This document shows positions 24,107 through 32,180 of a stretch of 64,000 nucleotides of DNA, one piece after another. The position numbers were made by a program, and so were the translations under genes. A model generated the notes under the pieces. It saw only the letters and a list, made by a program, of their open reading frames with translations. It ran no database searches and was not told the origin of the DNA. Origin of the DNA: Neisseria dentiae (lineage in GTDB: Bacteria > Pseudomonadota > Gammaproteobacteria > Burkholderiales > Neisseriaceae); contig NZ_CP059570.1 of assembly GCF_014055005.1 (NCBI RefSeq), positions 1,984,001 to 2,048,000 of the forward strand. Direction: 5' to 3'. Within the stretch, counting starts at the first letter, position 1, and every line of letters starts with the position of its first letter.

Positions 24107-24364
24107 TTAGCGGCCTTGCTGTTTTTTCGGGGCGGGCTTTTTCACGGCTTTTTTCACCGGTTTTTTGGCCTTTTTGGCCTGCTTGGCTTTTTTGGGCGCT
24201 TTCGCTTTGGGAGCCTGTTTTTTCACGCTTTGTTTTTGCGCTTTCGGTTTTTCGGCCTGGTGCGTTACGTTCGCACCGGCGGGGGCGGCCTGCGCAGCCA
24301 GCGGCGCTGCAATCAAGCCGGCGGAAACCATCAACAGTGAAGCGAGTTTGGTCAGTTTTTTCAT
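24107..24364 (-). CDS. Exported lysine/alanine-rich small protein B
   Basis: The 85-residue product has a signal peptide (LASLLMVSAGLIAAPLAAQA|AP). The mature chain of about 60 residues is dominated by K, A, P and Q, with repeated KAPKK and KKPVKKAVKK units that resemble histone H1-like tails. It starts 66 bp upstream of protein A on the same strand and is likely co-transcribed with it. The signal peptides begin alike (MKKL) and the mature parts are of similar composition, suggesting relatedness. Function unknown. Confidence 0.65.
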   Translation of the reverse strand: MKKLTKLASLLMVSAGLIAAPLAAQAAPAGANVTHQAEKPKAQKQSVKKQAPKAKAPKKAKQAKKAKKPVKKAVKKPAPKKQQGR

Positions 24365-24540
24365 GATTGGTTTTCTTTCTCTTTCAAGAAGACGTTATGG
24401 AAGCAAAATATCAAATCAACCGTTGTTACGGTTTGCTCTGCTTGACGGCGCCATCTTAACCGCTTTGATGTAAACAGGCGTTGCCTGCGCGTAAAAATAT
24501 CGGTTTCTTGGGTGATTAATCTGCACCTGTTTGTAATTAA

Positions 24541-24574
24541 AACAACACCCGCCCTATTGAAGGGCGGGTGTTGC
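24541..24574 (-). terminator. Strong hairpin terminator
   Basis: AACACCCGCCCT and AGGGCGGGTGTT form a 12-bp perfect stem across six bases; on the minus strand TTTTAATTAC follows. It probably ends the transcript of small protein C, from which it is now separated by a Correia-like element. Confidence 0.75.
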
Positions 24575-24630
24575 GTAAGGCTTGATTAAGAAGTTTCAGA
24601 ATAGCCGTCACACAATTATGCCACGGCTGT

Positions 24631-24738
24631 TGTAGTGGATTCACTTAACTTTCGATACGGCGTTGCTGCGCCTTGCCGTACTACTTGTACTGTCTGCGGC
24701 TTGCTGCCTTGTATCGAAAATTAATTAAATCCACTATA
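24631..24738. mobile_element. Correia-like repeat element, about 108 bp
   Basis: TGTAGTGGATTCACTTAA and TTAATTAAATCCACTATA are degenerate terminal inverted repeats. The interior has GCGCCTTGCCGTACTACTTG and TGTCTGCGGC as in the copy at 21662. It lies between a small exported-protein gene and its hairpin. Confidence 0.85.
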
Positions 24739-24757
24739 TTCCGAAACGTCCTAAAGC

Positions 24758-24976
24758 TTACTTGATACCGCTGGCTGATTTCACACCTGAAGCATCCAGA
24801 GTGGTAGCGGCTGCGCCGGTGGCAGCAGTGCCGGTAGCGGCTTTGGTTTTAGAAGATTTGGTGGTTTTGCTGGTGCTCACTTTGTCTTCCACTTTGTTGG
24901 CGGCTTTCTCGGCAGGAGCGGCCATCACGGCAGCAGACATCATTGCGGCTGATACGAGTACGATAAACTTTTTCAT
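24758..24976 (-). CDS. Exported lysine/threonine/alanine-rich small protein C
   Basis: Starting at MKKFIVLVSAAMMSAAVMAA (24976), this encodes 72 residues. A signal peptide is followed by about 52 residues rich in K, A, T, S and G (NKVEDKVSTSKTTKSSKTKAA, then TGAAATTLDASGVKSASG). An AAGAGGAT Shine-Dalgarno-like sequence precedes the ATG, and the frame extends further upstream only through AT-rich DNA. The chain is basic and probably unstructured. It forms a set with small proteins A and B. The 24977-25472 gap above it holds AT-rich promoter sequence and an inverted DUS pair about 95 bp across (25245-25339). Confidence 0.62.
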   Translation of the reverse strand: MKKFIVLVSAAMMSAAVMAAPAEKAANKVEDKVSTSKTTKSSKTKAATGTAATGAAATTLDASGVKSASGIK

Positions 24977-25472
24977 CTGTATATCCTCTTTTTTGAAGTT
25001 AATAAAAAACATCATGTTGCGAAACATGTGTTGGTGAGAAAGCAGAGAAAAAGAAAAGTTCGCAACAGCTGCGATTTTAAGCGGTAAAAAAATTTTAAGT
25101 TTATTCAATGATATAAACATACCGGCACACATTCGATATGATTCATACCGTATGCCGGAAAACTAATCACTGTTACCAAACAGGATTTTAAGCATATTAA
25201 TAATCCTGCCGCCCATACCAGCCTGCTTAACATTCGGGCGGTAAAGGCCGTCTGAAAACGCAGTTCCAGAAAGAAAACAAGTTTCTGCGAAGCTAAAACG
25301 CAGTTCGGCATCACCGCAAATCTTTTTTCAGACGGCCTTGAATCGTGCAAACAATTTACGCAAACGCCCGTTTTCAGATAAGATTACGGCCAATCGAAAA
25401 TTTGGAATCTGTATCTGTCCGGCTGTACATCAGTTTGACCGGAGCAGCTTCAACCCCAAAGGAACACGCATA

Positions 25473-26099
25473 GTGAATAACAAACAACAACTGCAAGAAG
25501 GCTTGCAGGCACTCGGCCTCACGCTCACCACACCGCAACAACTGCTGCTGCTTGAATATGTTGCCCTGCTCACCAAATGGAACAGCACCTACAACTTAAC
25601 CGCCCTGCGCGACGAAGCGTCGATTATCAGCCACCACATTCTCGACAGCCTGACCCTGCTGCCGTTTGTGCAAGACGCAAAAACATTGATGGACGTCGGT
25701 TCCGGCGGCGGGATGCCGGGTATTCCCACCGCCATCTGCCGCCCCGATTTGCAGATTACCCTGCTGGATTCCAACACTAAAAAAACTTCGTTCCTGCAAC
25801 AGGCCGTTATCGAGCTGGGCTTGAACAACGTAACCGTTGCCGCCGGCCGCGTGGAAGCGATGCACGATAAAAAAGTGGACGTGGTTACCAGCCGCGCATT
25901 TGCCGAGCTGGCCGACTTTATTTCGCTCACCAAACACCTCTTGAACGAAAACGGTTATTGGGCGGCCATGAAAGGTGTTTATCCTTATGAAGAGCTGGAA
26001 CACGTGCCCGCTTCGGTAGAAGTGGTGAAAGTGGAAAAACTCCATGTGCCCATGCTCAACGCCGAGCGGCATATGGTGGTGATGAAACCGAAAAAATGA
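25473..26099 (+). CDS. rsmG: 16S rRNA (guanine527-N7)-methyltransferase
   Basis: I place the start at GTG 25473, with AAAGGA 10 bases upstream. The protein then begins VNNKQQLQEGLQALGL and has 208 residues, close to the family length. Family motifs are WNSTYNLTALRDEASIISHHILDSLTLLP, the SAM-binding LMDVGSGGGMPGIPTAICRPD, ITLLDSNTKKTSFLQQ and VDVVTSRAFAELADF. RsmG makes m7G527 in 16S rRNA, and its loss gives low-level streptomycin resistance. It is monocistronic here, not next to gidA or parAB. Confidence 0.95.
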   Translation: MNNKQQLQEGLQALGLTLTTPQQLLLLEYVALLTKWNSTYNLTALRDEASIISHHILDSLTLLPFVQDAKTLMDVGSGGGMPGIPTAICRPDLQITLLDSNTKKTSFLQQAVIELGLNNVTVAAGRVEAMHDKKVDVVTSRAFAELADFISLTKHLLNENGYWAAMKGVYPYEELEHVPASVEVVKVEKLHVPMLNAERHMVVMKPKK

Positions 26100-26120
26100 G
26101 CTTTACCGTTTGACACCACT

Positions 26121-26242
26121 TGCCATACTCGGGCTTGACCCGAGTATCTGTTATTTCTTTTGAAACAAAAAGATGCTCGGGTCAAGCCCGAGCATGACGC
26201 AAGCGTTTTAAGGTGCCTAAACAAATTTTGCAAAGGCCTCAG
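26121..26242. repeat. CGGGCTTGACCCG repeat with right boundary
   Basis: Inverted modules (ACTCGGGCTTGACCCGAGTA and its inverse) at 26121-26199 are followed by GCAAGCGTTTTAAGGTGCC and TTTTGCAAAGGCCTC. The left boundary is missing. Confidence 0.72.
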
Positions 26243-26267
26243 GCCGTCTGAAATGCTTAAACGCAAG

Positions 26268-26298
26268 AAAAGGGCGCTTTCCCAAGCGCCCTTTTTTA
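26268..26298 (-). terminator. dnaK terminator
   Basis: AAGGGCGCTT, a four-base loop and AAGCGCCCTT have T-rich sequence on both sides, so it can act in both directions. It lies 14 bp from the dnaK stop. Confidence 0.88.
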
Positions 26299-26311
26299 CT
26301 GCCGTCAAGAT

Positions 26312-28243
26312 TTAGTCTTTCTTGTCTTTCACTTCTTCAAACTCGGCGTCAACAACATCGTCGCTGCCTTTCGCACCGCTGTCGGCTGCCTGTTCCGCAC
26401 CCGCGCCGTTGGCTTCTGCCTGTGCTTGGGCATAAACCAGCTCGCCTAGTTTCTGGCTGGCCGTGCCCAAAGCTTCGGCTTTGGCATCGATATCGGCTTT
26501 GTCTTCGCCTTTCACGGCTTCTTCGGCGGCTTTCAAAGCGTCTTCGATTTTGGCTTTTTCATCGGCATCGAGCTTGTCGCCGTATTCGCCCAGTGATTTT
26601 TTCACGGAGTGAATCAGCGCTTCGGCTTGGTTGCGCGAAGCCACCAGTTCGGTCAGTTTTTTGTCTTCTTCGGCATTGGCTTCGGCATCTTTCACCATGC
26701 GTTCGATTTCTTCTTCGCTCAAACCTGAAGAACCCTGGATGGTGATTTTAGCCTCTTTGCCGGTGCCTTTGTCTTTGGCCGACACATGCAGGATACCGTT
26801 GGCGTCGATATCGAAGGTTACTTCGATTTGCGGAATGCCGCGCGGTGCCGGTGCGATGTCGCCCAAATTGAAGTTACCCAGCGATTTGTTGGCGGAAGCA
26901 CGCTCGCGCTCACCTTGCAGCACATGGATGGTAACGGCGCTTTGGTTGTCTTCGGCGGTTGAGAACACTTGCGACGCTTTGGTCGGGATGGTGGTGTTTT
27001 TGTTGATGAGTTTGGTCATCACACCGCCCATGGTTTCGATACCGAGCGACAAGGGGGTTACGTCGAGCAGCAAAACGTCGCTGCGGCCGCCGCCCAACAC
27101 TTCGCCCTGAATCGCGGCGCCGAGTGCCACGGCTTCGTCGGGGTTGACGTCTTTGCGCGGTTCTTTGCCGAAGAAGGCTTTCACGGCGTCCTGCACTTTG
27201 GGCATACGGGTTTGGCCGCCCACCAGAATCACGTCGTCGATATCGCCCACGCTTAAGCCGGCGTCTTTAACGGCCACTTTGCACGGCTCGATGGAACGCT
27301 CGATCAAGTCTTCCACCAGGCTTTCGAATTTGGCACGGGTGATTTTCATCGCCAAGTGTTTCGGGCCTGCGGCATCCATAGTGATGTAGGGCAGGTTGAT
27401 TTCGGTTTGCTGGCCGCTGGAAAGTTCGATTTTGGCTTTTTCGGCGGCTTCTTTCAGGCGTTGCAGCGCCATCACGTCGTTTTTCAGGTCGATGCCTTGT
27501 TCTTTTTTGAACTCGGCGATGATGTAGTCGATCAAGCGTTGGTCGAAATCTTCGCCGCCCAAGAAGGTGTCACCGTTGGTGGCCAGCACTTCAAACTGCT
27601 TTTCACCGTCGATGTCGGCGATTTCGATGATGGAAATGTCGAAGGTACCGCCGCCCAAGTCGTACACGGCGATTTTGCGGTCGCCTTTGGTGTTTTTATC
27701 CATGCCGAAAGCCAAGGCGGCTGCGGTCGGCTCGTTGATGATGCGTTTTACGTCCAAACCGGCGATGCGGCCTGCGTCTTTGGTGGCTTGGCGCTGGCTG
27801 TCGTTGAAGTAGGCCGGAACGGTAATCACAGCTTCGGTTACCGGCTCGCCCAAATAGGCTTCGGCGGCCTGTTTCATTTTGCGCAGCACTTCAGCGGAAA
27901 CCTGCGGGGGCGACAGCTCTTTGCCTTGCGCTTTCACCCAAGCGTCGCCGTTGGCGGCTTTCACGATGTCGAAAGGCATCAGGTCGATGTCTTTCTGAAC
28001 TTCTTTGTCTTCGAATTTGTGGCCGATCAGGCGTTTTACCGCGTAAATGGTGTTTTTCGCGTTGGTTACGGCTTGGCGTTTGGCCGGTGCGCCGACCAAG
28101 ATTTCGCCGCCGTCCAAATAGGCGATGATGGAAGGCGTGGTGCGCGCGCCTTCGGCGTTTTCAATCACTTTGGTTTGGCCGTTTTCTGAAATAGCCAAGC
28201 ATGAGTTGGTTGTACCTAAGTCGATACCGATTACTTTTGCCAT
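26312..28243 (-). CDS. dnaK: Chaperone DnaK (Hsp70)
   Basis: The 643-residue protein begins MAKVIGIDLGTTNSCLAI (phosphate-1 motif) and has EPTAAALAFGMD, VYDLGGGTFDISI and ILVGGQTRMPKV in the ATPase domain. The linker is LLDVTPLSLGIETMGG, the substrate domain follows, and the end is VVDAEFEEVKDKKD. It works with DnaJ and GrpE in protein folding and heat-shock recovery. A sigma-32-like promoter lies upstream and a strong terminator downstream. grpE is 256 bp upstream on the same strand with its own promoter, so the two are separate units; dnaJ is not here. Confidence 0.99.
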   Translation of the reverse strand: MAKVIGIDLGTTNSCLAISENGQTKVIENAEGARTTPSIIAYLDGGEILVGAPAKRQAVTNAKNTIYAVKRLIGHKFEDKEVQKDIDLMPFDIVKAANGDAWVKAQGKELSPPQVSAEVLRKMKQAAEAYLGEPVTEAVITVPAYFNDSQRQATKDAGRIAGLDVKRIINEPTAAALAFGMDKNTKGDRKIAVYDLGGGTFDISIIEIADIDGEKQFEVLATNGDTFLGGEDFDQRLIDYIIAEFKKEQGIDLKNDVMALQRLKEAAEKAKIELSSGQQTEINLPYITMDAAGPKHLAMKITRAKFESLVEDLIERSIEPCKVAVKDAGLSVGDIDDVILVGGQTRMPKVQDAVKAFFGKEPRKDVNPDEAVALGAAIQGEVLGGGRSDVLLLDVTPLSLGIETMGGVMTKLINKNTTIPTKASQVFSTAEDNQSAVTIHVLQGERERASANKSLGNFNLGDIAPAPRGIPQIEVTFDIDANGILHVSAKDKGTGKEAKITIQGSSGLSEEEIERMVKDAEANAEEDKKLTELVASRNQAEALIHSVKKSLGEYGDKLDADEKAKIEDALKAAEEAVKGEDKADIDAKAEALGTASQKLGELVYAQAQAEANGAGAEQAADSGAKGSDDVVDAEFEEVKDKKD

Positions 28244-28306
28244 TGTGTTATTGCTCCTTAAATGATTTCTGAAATTCTATCCGGGCCTCTGCCCTGTCGG
28301 GTTCGT

Positions 28307-28334
28307 AAATAAGGTGTGTTTTTAACTTTTCAAG
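28307..28334 (-). promoter_or_regulatory. Sigma-32-like heat-shock promoter of dnaK
   Basis: On the minus strand CTTGAAA (28334-28328), 13 bases and CCTTATTT (28314-28307) match the heat-shock layout CTTGAAA-N13-CCCCATNT except for two bases in the -10. The dnaK start lies 63 bp further on. Confidence 0.72.
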
Positions 28335-28422
28335 TATGTGCGCTTAAATTTTTTGATAAAATAATCATTTTTAATTCAAGTGCTTGATTTACTTATCCAC
28401 AAGCCGTACTTTTGTTTTTTGC

Positions 28423-28464
28423 TTTCAGACGGCCTTAGTGCGGCAGCGAAAAGGCCGTCTGAAA
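28423..28464 (-). terminator. Inverted DUS pair after grpE
   Basis: TTTCAGACGGCCTT and AAGGCCGTCTGAAA face each other over about 14 bases between grpE and dnaK. Confidence 0.55.
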
Positions 28465-28499
28465 ATTTTGTTTCTAAAGAAACGGCCGCAGCGGTGCTT

Positions 28500-29051
28500 T
28501 CAGTTGCCGCCCTCGCCGCCTTGTGCCACGGTTACCATAGCGGGGCGCAGCACGCGGTCGGCCAGTTGGTAGCCTTTTTTCAACACACTCACCACGGTAT
28601 TGGGTTCCTGATCGCTTTCCACAGCCTGCATGGCTTGGTGGTGGTGGGGGTCGAGTTTGTCGCCCGGCTGCGGGTTGATTTCGGTGATTTGGGTGTGTTC
28701 GAAAGCTTTGTTCAATTCGTTCAGCGTCATCTGCACGCCCATTTTCAAGGCGTCGAAATTACCGCTTTGGTCGAGCAGCGCCATTTCCAGATAATCTTTT
28801 ACCGGCAGCATTTCGGCGGCAAATTTCTGGCCGGCGTATTTGTGTGTGGCCTGGATTTCTTCGGCGTGGCGGCGGCGCAGGTTTTGCTCGTTGGCCAAGC
28901 CGCGCAGTTGTTCGTCTTTCAACATGCCTTCGAGTTCGGCGATTTTGGCTTCCAAATCTTCGTAAGAAGGTTTCTCCTGTGCTTCGCCCTGCTCCGCCTG
29001 AGGCATTTCTGCGGTTTCGTTATTTTCTACGTTTTGGTTTTGTTCGGTCAT
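28500..29051 (-). CDS. grpE: Nucleotide exchange factor GrpE
   Basis: The 183-residue protein has an acidic N-terminal tail, then the long coiled-coil region (SYEDLEAKIAELEGMLKDEQLRGLANEQNLRRRHAEE). The C-terminal wing follows, with LPVKDYLEMALLDQSG, GVQMTLNELNKAFEHTQITEINPQPGDKLDPHHHQAMQ and VVSVLKKGYQLADRVLRPAMVTVAQG, all GrpE signatures. It releases ADP from DnaK. Its promoter has the same CTTGAAW-N13-CCTTATWT layout as that of dnaK. Confidence 0.98.
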   Translation of the reverse strand: MTEQNQNVENNETAEMPQAEQGEAQEKPSYEDLEAKIAELEGMLKDEQLRGLANEQNLRRRHAEEIQATHKYAGQKFAAEMLPVKDYLEMALLDQSGNFDALKMGVQMTLNELNKAFEHTQITEINPQPGDKLDPHHHQAMQAVESDQEPNTVVSVLKKGYQLADRVLRPAMVTVAQGGEGGN

Positions 29052-29093
29052 TTGGGTGAATCCTTTGCGGTTGGTTATTTCGATAGGGCTTTA

Positions 29094-29121
29094 ATATAAG
29101 GCCGCCGGCAGCTTATTCAAG
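29094..29121 (-). promoter_or_regulatory. Sigma-32-like heat-shock promoter of grpE
   Basis: On the minus strand CTTGAAT (29121-29115), 13 bases and CCTTATAT (29101-29094). The spacing and the CCTTAT -10 are shared with the dnaK promoter. Confidence 0.72.
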
Positions 29122-29263
29122 CCGTAATCTTTACGAAATCACACAGGGGCTCAGGCCGTCTGAAAAACAATGCGACCGACTCGATTTTGCACGCTAAACG
29201 GCAAAACCGGGTCGAACCGGAAATATATTTTCAGCCGTATTTTTCAGACGGCCGGTTGAAAAA

Positions 29264-29297
29264 ACAAAAAGGCAAAACCTTTCGGTTTTGCCTTTTC
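29264..29297 (-). terminator. Terminator of the petABC operon
   Basis: AAAAGGCAAAACC, a four-base loop and GGTTTTGCCTTTT followed by T-rich sequence on the minus strand, 14 bp after the petC stop. Confidence 0.92.
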
Positions 29298-29310
29298 AAT
29301 AATCCGCTGC

Positions 29311-30096
29311 TTAGTGAACGTCTTTCCAGTATTCTTTTTTCAGGAAATACGCCAGCGGCAGCATCACGGCCATCAGGAAAATCAGCACGATATAACCCGT
29401 GCGCTTGCGTTGCAGCTGTGCAGGCTCGCCCATATACACCATAAAGTTAACCAAATCACGAGCGTAATCGTCGTATTCTTTGGTAATCACTTTGCCGTTG
29501 GGCAGTTGGCGGGTTTGCAAGCCGGTGGATTCCCAATGGAGTTTGGGCACCAGATTGCCGTGTGCGTCTTTCACCATCACGGGTTGGCCTTTCGCATCCA
29601 GCTCAACCGCCTGTACGCCTTGTTGCTGCCACAGGGGGTGCGGCATGGCGGCATTCGGCAGAACGGTATTGTTCCAGCCGGTCGGGCGGGTCGGGTCTTT
29701 ATAGAAACCGCGCATATAGGCGTAGAGATAGTCCGCACCGCGCGAACGGGCGATCAGCGACAGGTCGGGTGGAGCCGCGCCGAACCATTTTTTCGCATCC
29801 GCAGGGTTGATGGCGGCATGCATCACGTCGCCCACTTTATCGGTGGTGAACATCAGGTTGTTTTTGATTTCGTCTTCGGTCAGGCCGATGTCTTGCAGAC
29901 GGTTGAAACGCATGGCGGTAGCCGAGTGGCACGACAAGCAGTAGTTGGTGAAAATCTGCGCACCGCGCTGCAGGCTCTCTTGGTTGCGCAAATCAATTTC
30001 AACCGGCTCATAGTTTCCGCCGCCTGCCGCGACTGCCATACTCATCGGAGCTGCCAGCAATAAGGCAGCAAACCAGTTTTTCAATGTTTGTTTCAT
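29311..30096 (-). CDS. petC: Cytochrome c1 (bc1 complex)
   Basis: The start is placed at MKQTLKNWFAALLLAAP (30096), giving 261 residues with a signal peptide. The haem c site is NYCLSCHSAT, and a methionine in the VGDVMHAAI-type or later region is the likely sixth ligand. A C-terminal membrane anchor (YIVLIFLMAVMLPLAYFL) is followed by basic residues. Features such as LMFTTDKVGD, APPDLSLIARSRGADYLYAYMRGFYKDPTRPTGWNN fit beta-proteobacterial cytochrome c1. It passes electrons from the Rieske protein to soluble cytochromes. It is the last gene of petABC, 14 bp after petB. Confidence 0.97.
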   Translation of the reverse strand: MKQTLKNWFAALLLAAPMSMAVAAGGGNYEPVEIDLRNQESLQRGAQIFTNYCLSCHSATAMRFNRLQDIGLTEDEIKNNLMFTTDKVGDVMHAAINPADAKKWFGAAPPDLSLIARSRGADYLYAYMRGFYKDPTRPTGWNNTVLPNAAMPHPLWQQQGVQAVELDAKGQPVMVKDAHGNLVPKLHWESTGLQTRQLPNGKVITKEYDDYARDLVNFMVYMGEPAQLQRKRTGYIVLIFLMAVMLPLAYFLKKEYWKDVH

Positions 30097-30110
30097 TTTC
30101 GCTGCCCTCA

Positions 30111-31460
30111 TTAAATCAGAATTGCAAACAGGTATGCGCCTACCACGGTGATGATGGTGTAAACGAAGAACATCACCTTCTGTTTGGTGGTGCTCATGGT
30201 TACACGGGCAGGCACTTCGCGGTCTTTATCCATTTTGGTATAGAACGGCATACCCAGGAAGAATGCAAAGTAAATGATAGACAGAATACGCGCCACGATG
30301 GTGCGGGTGTCGGTGGCCACCAAAGCACCCAAAATGCCCAAACCGATGAAGGAAATGATAAACAGCACCAGCATGGTTTTGAAAATCGGGCCGCGGTAAC
30401 GGACGGATTTCACGGGAGAGCGGTCAAGCCACGGCAGGAGGGCAATCAGCACCACGGCCGCACCCATACCGATTACACCCCAAACCTGCGTGCCGAAGAA
30501 CGAGGGAATCGCGCGCAAAATGGCGTAGAACGGTGTGAAATACCATACCGGCGCAATGTGTGCGGGCGTTACCAGCGGGTTGGCGGCATCGAAGTTCGGT
30601 TTTTCCAAGAAGTAGCCGCCGCCTTCGGGGGCGAAGAACATAATGGCGCAGAACACGATCAGAAATACCACCACGCCCAAGATGTCTTTCACGGTGTAGT
30701 AGGGGTGGAAAGGAATGCCGTCGAGCGGAATGCCGTTTTCGTCTTTCAGTTTTTTGATTTCCACGCCGTCGGGGTTGTTGGAGCCCACTTCGTGCAGGGC
30801 AATCAAGTGCGCCGCAACCAAACCGACCAGCACCAGCGGCACGGCAATCACATGCAGGGCGAAGAAGCGGTTGAGAGTAACGTCGGAAACGTTGAAGTCG
30901 CCGCGGATCCAAGTGGACAAATCAGGGCCGATAACGGGAATCGCGGCGAACAGGTTGATAATCACCTGCGCACCCCAAAACGACATCTGACCCCACGGCA
31001 GCAGGTAACCCATAAAGGCTTCGGCCATCAGCGCCAGAAAAATCAGCGAGCCGAAAACCCACACCAGTTCGCGCGGTTTTTTGAACGAGCCGTAAATCAG
31101 GCCGCGGAACATATGCAGATACACCACCACGAAAAACATGGAGGCGCCGGTGGAGTGCATATAGCGGATAATCCAGCCGCCGGAAACGTCGCGCATGATG
31201 TATTCCACGGCGGTAAAGGCGGCGGGCAGGTTGTATTGGTTCAGGTTGCCGTCGGGCTTGTAGTTCATGGTCAGGAAAATACCGCTGACGATTTGAATCA
31301 CCAGCACCAGCATGGCCAGCGAACCGAAGAAATACCAGAAGTTGAAGTTTTTCGGCGCGTAATACTCGGTTACGTGCTCTTTCATCATTTTAGACAAAGG
31401 GAACCGTGCGTCCACCCAGTCTAACAATGCCTTTGCTTTGTTATTGGTTTGGTTTGCCAT
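30111..31460 (-). CDS. petB: Cytochrome b (bc1 complex)
   Basis: The 449-residue protein has eight or nine membrane segments. It contains the quinol-site region (GGWIIRYMHSTGASMFFVVVYLHMFRGL and GYLLPWGQMSFWGAQVI) and two paired-histidine helices for hemes bL and bH (MHSTGAS/HMFRG and FALHVIAVP/HLIALHE). The C-terminal block is LVTPAHIAPVWYFTPFYAILRAIPS with the PVWY form of the PEWY motif. It oxidises ubiquinol and translocates protons. It lies 11 bp after petA. Confidence 0.97.
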   Translation of the reverse strand: MANQTNNKAKALLDWVDARFPLSKMMKEHVTEYYAPKNFNFWYFFGSLAMLVLVIQIVSGIFLTMNYKPDGNLNQYNLPAAFTAVEYIMRDVSGGWIIRYMHSTGASMFFVVVYLHMFRGLIYGSFKKPRELVWVFGSLIFLALMAEAFMGYLLPWGQMSFWGAQVIINLFAAIPVIGPDLSTWIRGDFNVSDVTLNRFFALHVIAVPLVLVGLVAAHLIALHEVGSNNPDGVEIKKLKDENGIPLDGIPFHPYYTVKDILGVVVFLIVFCAIMFFAPEGGGYFLEKPNFDAANPLVTPAHIAPVWYFTPFYAILRAIPSFFGTQVWGVIGMGAAVVLIALLPWLDRSPVKSVRYRGPIFKTMLVLFIISFIGLGILGALVATDTRTIVARILSIIYFAFFLGMPFYTKMDKDREVPARVTMSTTKQKVMFFVYTIITVVGAYLFAILI

Positions 31461-31471
31461 GATAAGTCCCT

Positions 31472-32056
31472 TTATTTATCGTCGCCCACCAGGATAGTGG
31501 TGTCGTTCAGGTATTTGTAGGGCGGAATAATCAGGTTGGTCGGTGCCGGCACGCCTTTGAACACGCGGCCCGCCAAGTCGAATTTGGAACCGTGGCACGG
31601 GCAGAAGAAACCGCCCTTCCAATCGGCGCCCAGATCGGCGGGGGCGACGTCGGGACGGAAAGTCGGCGAGCAGCCCAAGTGGGTGCAGATGCCGATGGCC
31701 ACGAAAATATTGGGTTTGATGGAACGCAACTCGTTTTTGGCATACTCGGGCTGCTGATCGACTTCCGATTTCGGATCGGCCACGGCGTTATTGAGCGTGG
31801 GCAGGTCTTTCTGCTGCTGTTCGGTGCGGTTCAACACCCAAATCGGTTTGCCCTGCCATTCGGCGGTAACAAGTTGGCCTGCTTCGATTTTGCTGACATC
31901 CACTTCAATGGGCGCACCTGCGGCTTTAGCCTTTTCCGACGGGAAAAAGCTCGCCAGAAACGGCACGGCAACGCCTGCGGCGGCGGCACCGCCCGCAGCG
32001 GCTGTCGCCAGCGTTAAGAAGCGGCGGCGGCTTTGGTTGATTTCTTGATTTTCCAT
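31472..32056 (-). CDS. petA: Rieske iron-sulfur subunit of the bc1 complex
   Basis: I choose the ATG at 32056 (MENQEINQSRRRFLTLATAAAGG), which has AGGA 11 bases upstream, giving 194 residues; the frame is open for 13 more codons. A twin-arginine signal-anchor (SRRRFLTLA) leads into a membrane helix. The [2Fe-2S] ligands are in CTHLGC and CPCHGS near the C-terminus. The protein moves electrons from quinol to cytochrome c1 at the periplasmic face. It is the first gene of petABC. The short gap before it (32057-32180) carries an AT-rich promoter region with no repeat. Confidence 0.97.
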   Translation of the reverse strand: MENQEINQSRRRFLTLATAAAGGAAAAGVAVPFLASFFPSEKAKAAGAPIEVDVSKIEAGQLVTAEWQGKPIWVLNRTEQQQKDLPTLNNAVADPKSEVDQQPEYAKNELRSIKPNIFVAIGICTHLGCSPTFRPDVAPADLGADWKGGFFCPCHGSKFDLAGRVFKGVPAPTNLIIPPYKYLNDTTILVGDDK

Positions 32057-32180
32057 TATTTCAGTCATCCTAATGATATGGGAATACCGAGCCATTAAAC
32101 TCTTTAATTCTACCTGATTTTATGGGGATACTTAAAGTATTATTTAAAATAAGGTAAAAGTTTTACGGTGTTTCTTGATT

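Noticed and set aside
30084..31424. 446-codon open frame on the plus strand
   Set aside because: It is the exact antisense of petB, with His/Gln/Asn-rich low-similarity translation. Long mirror frames are expected opposite GC-rich genes.
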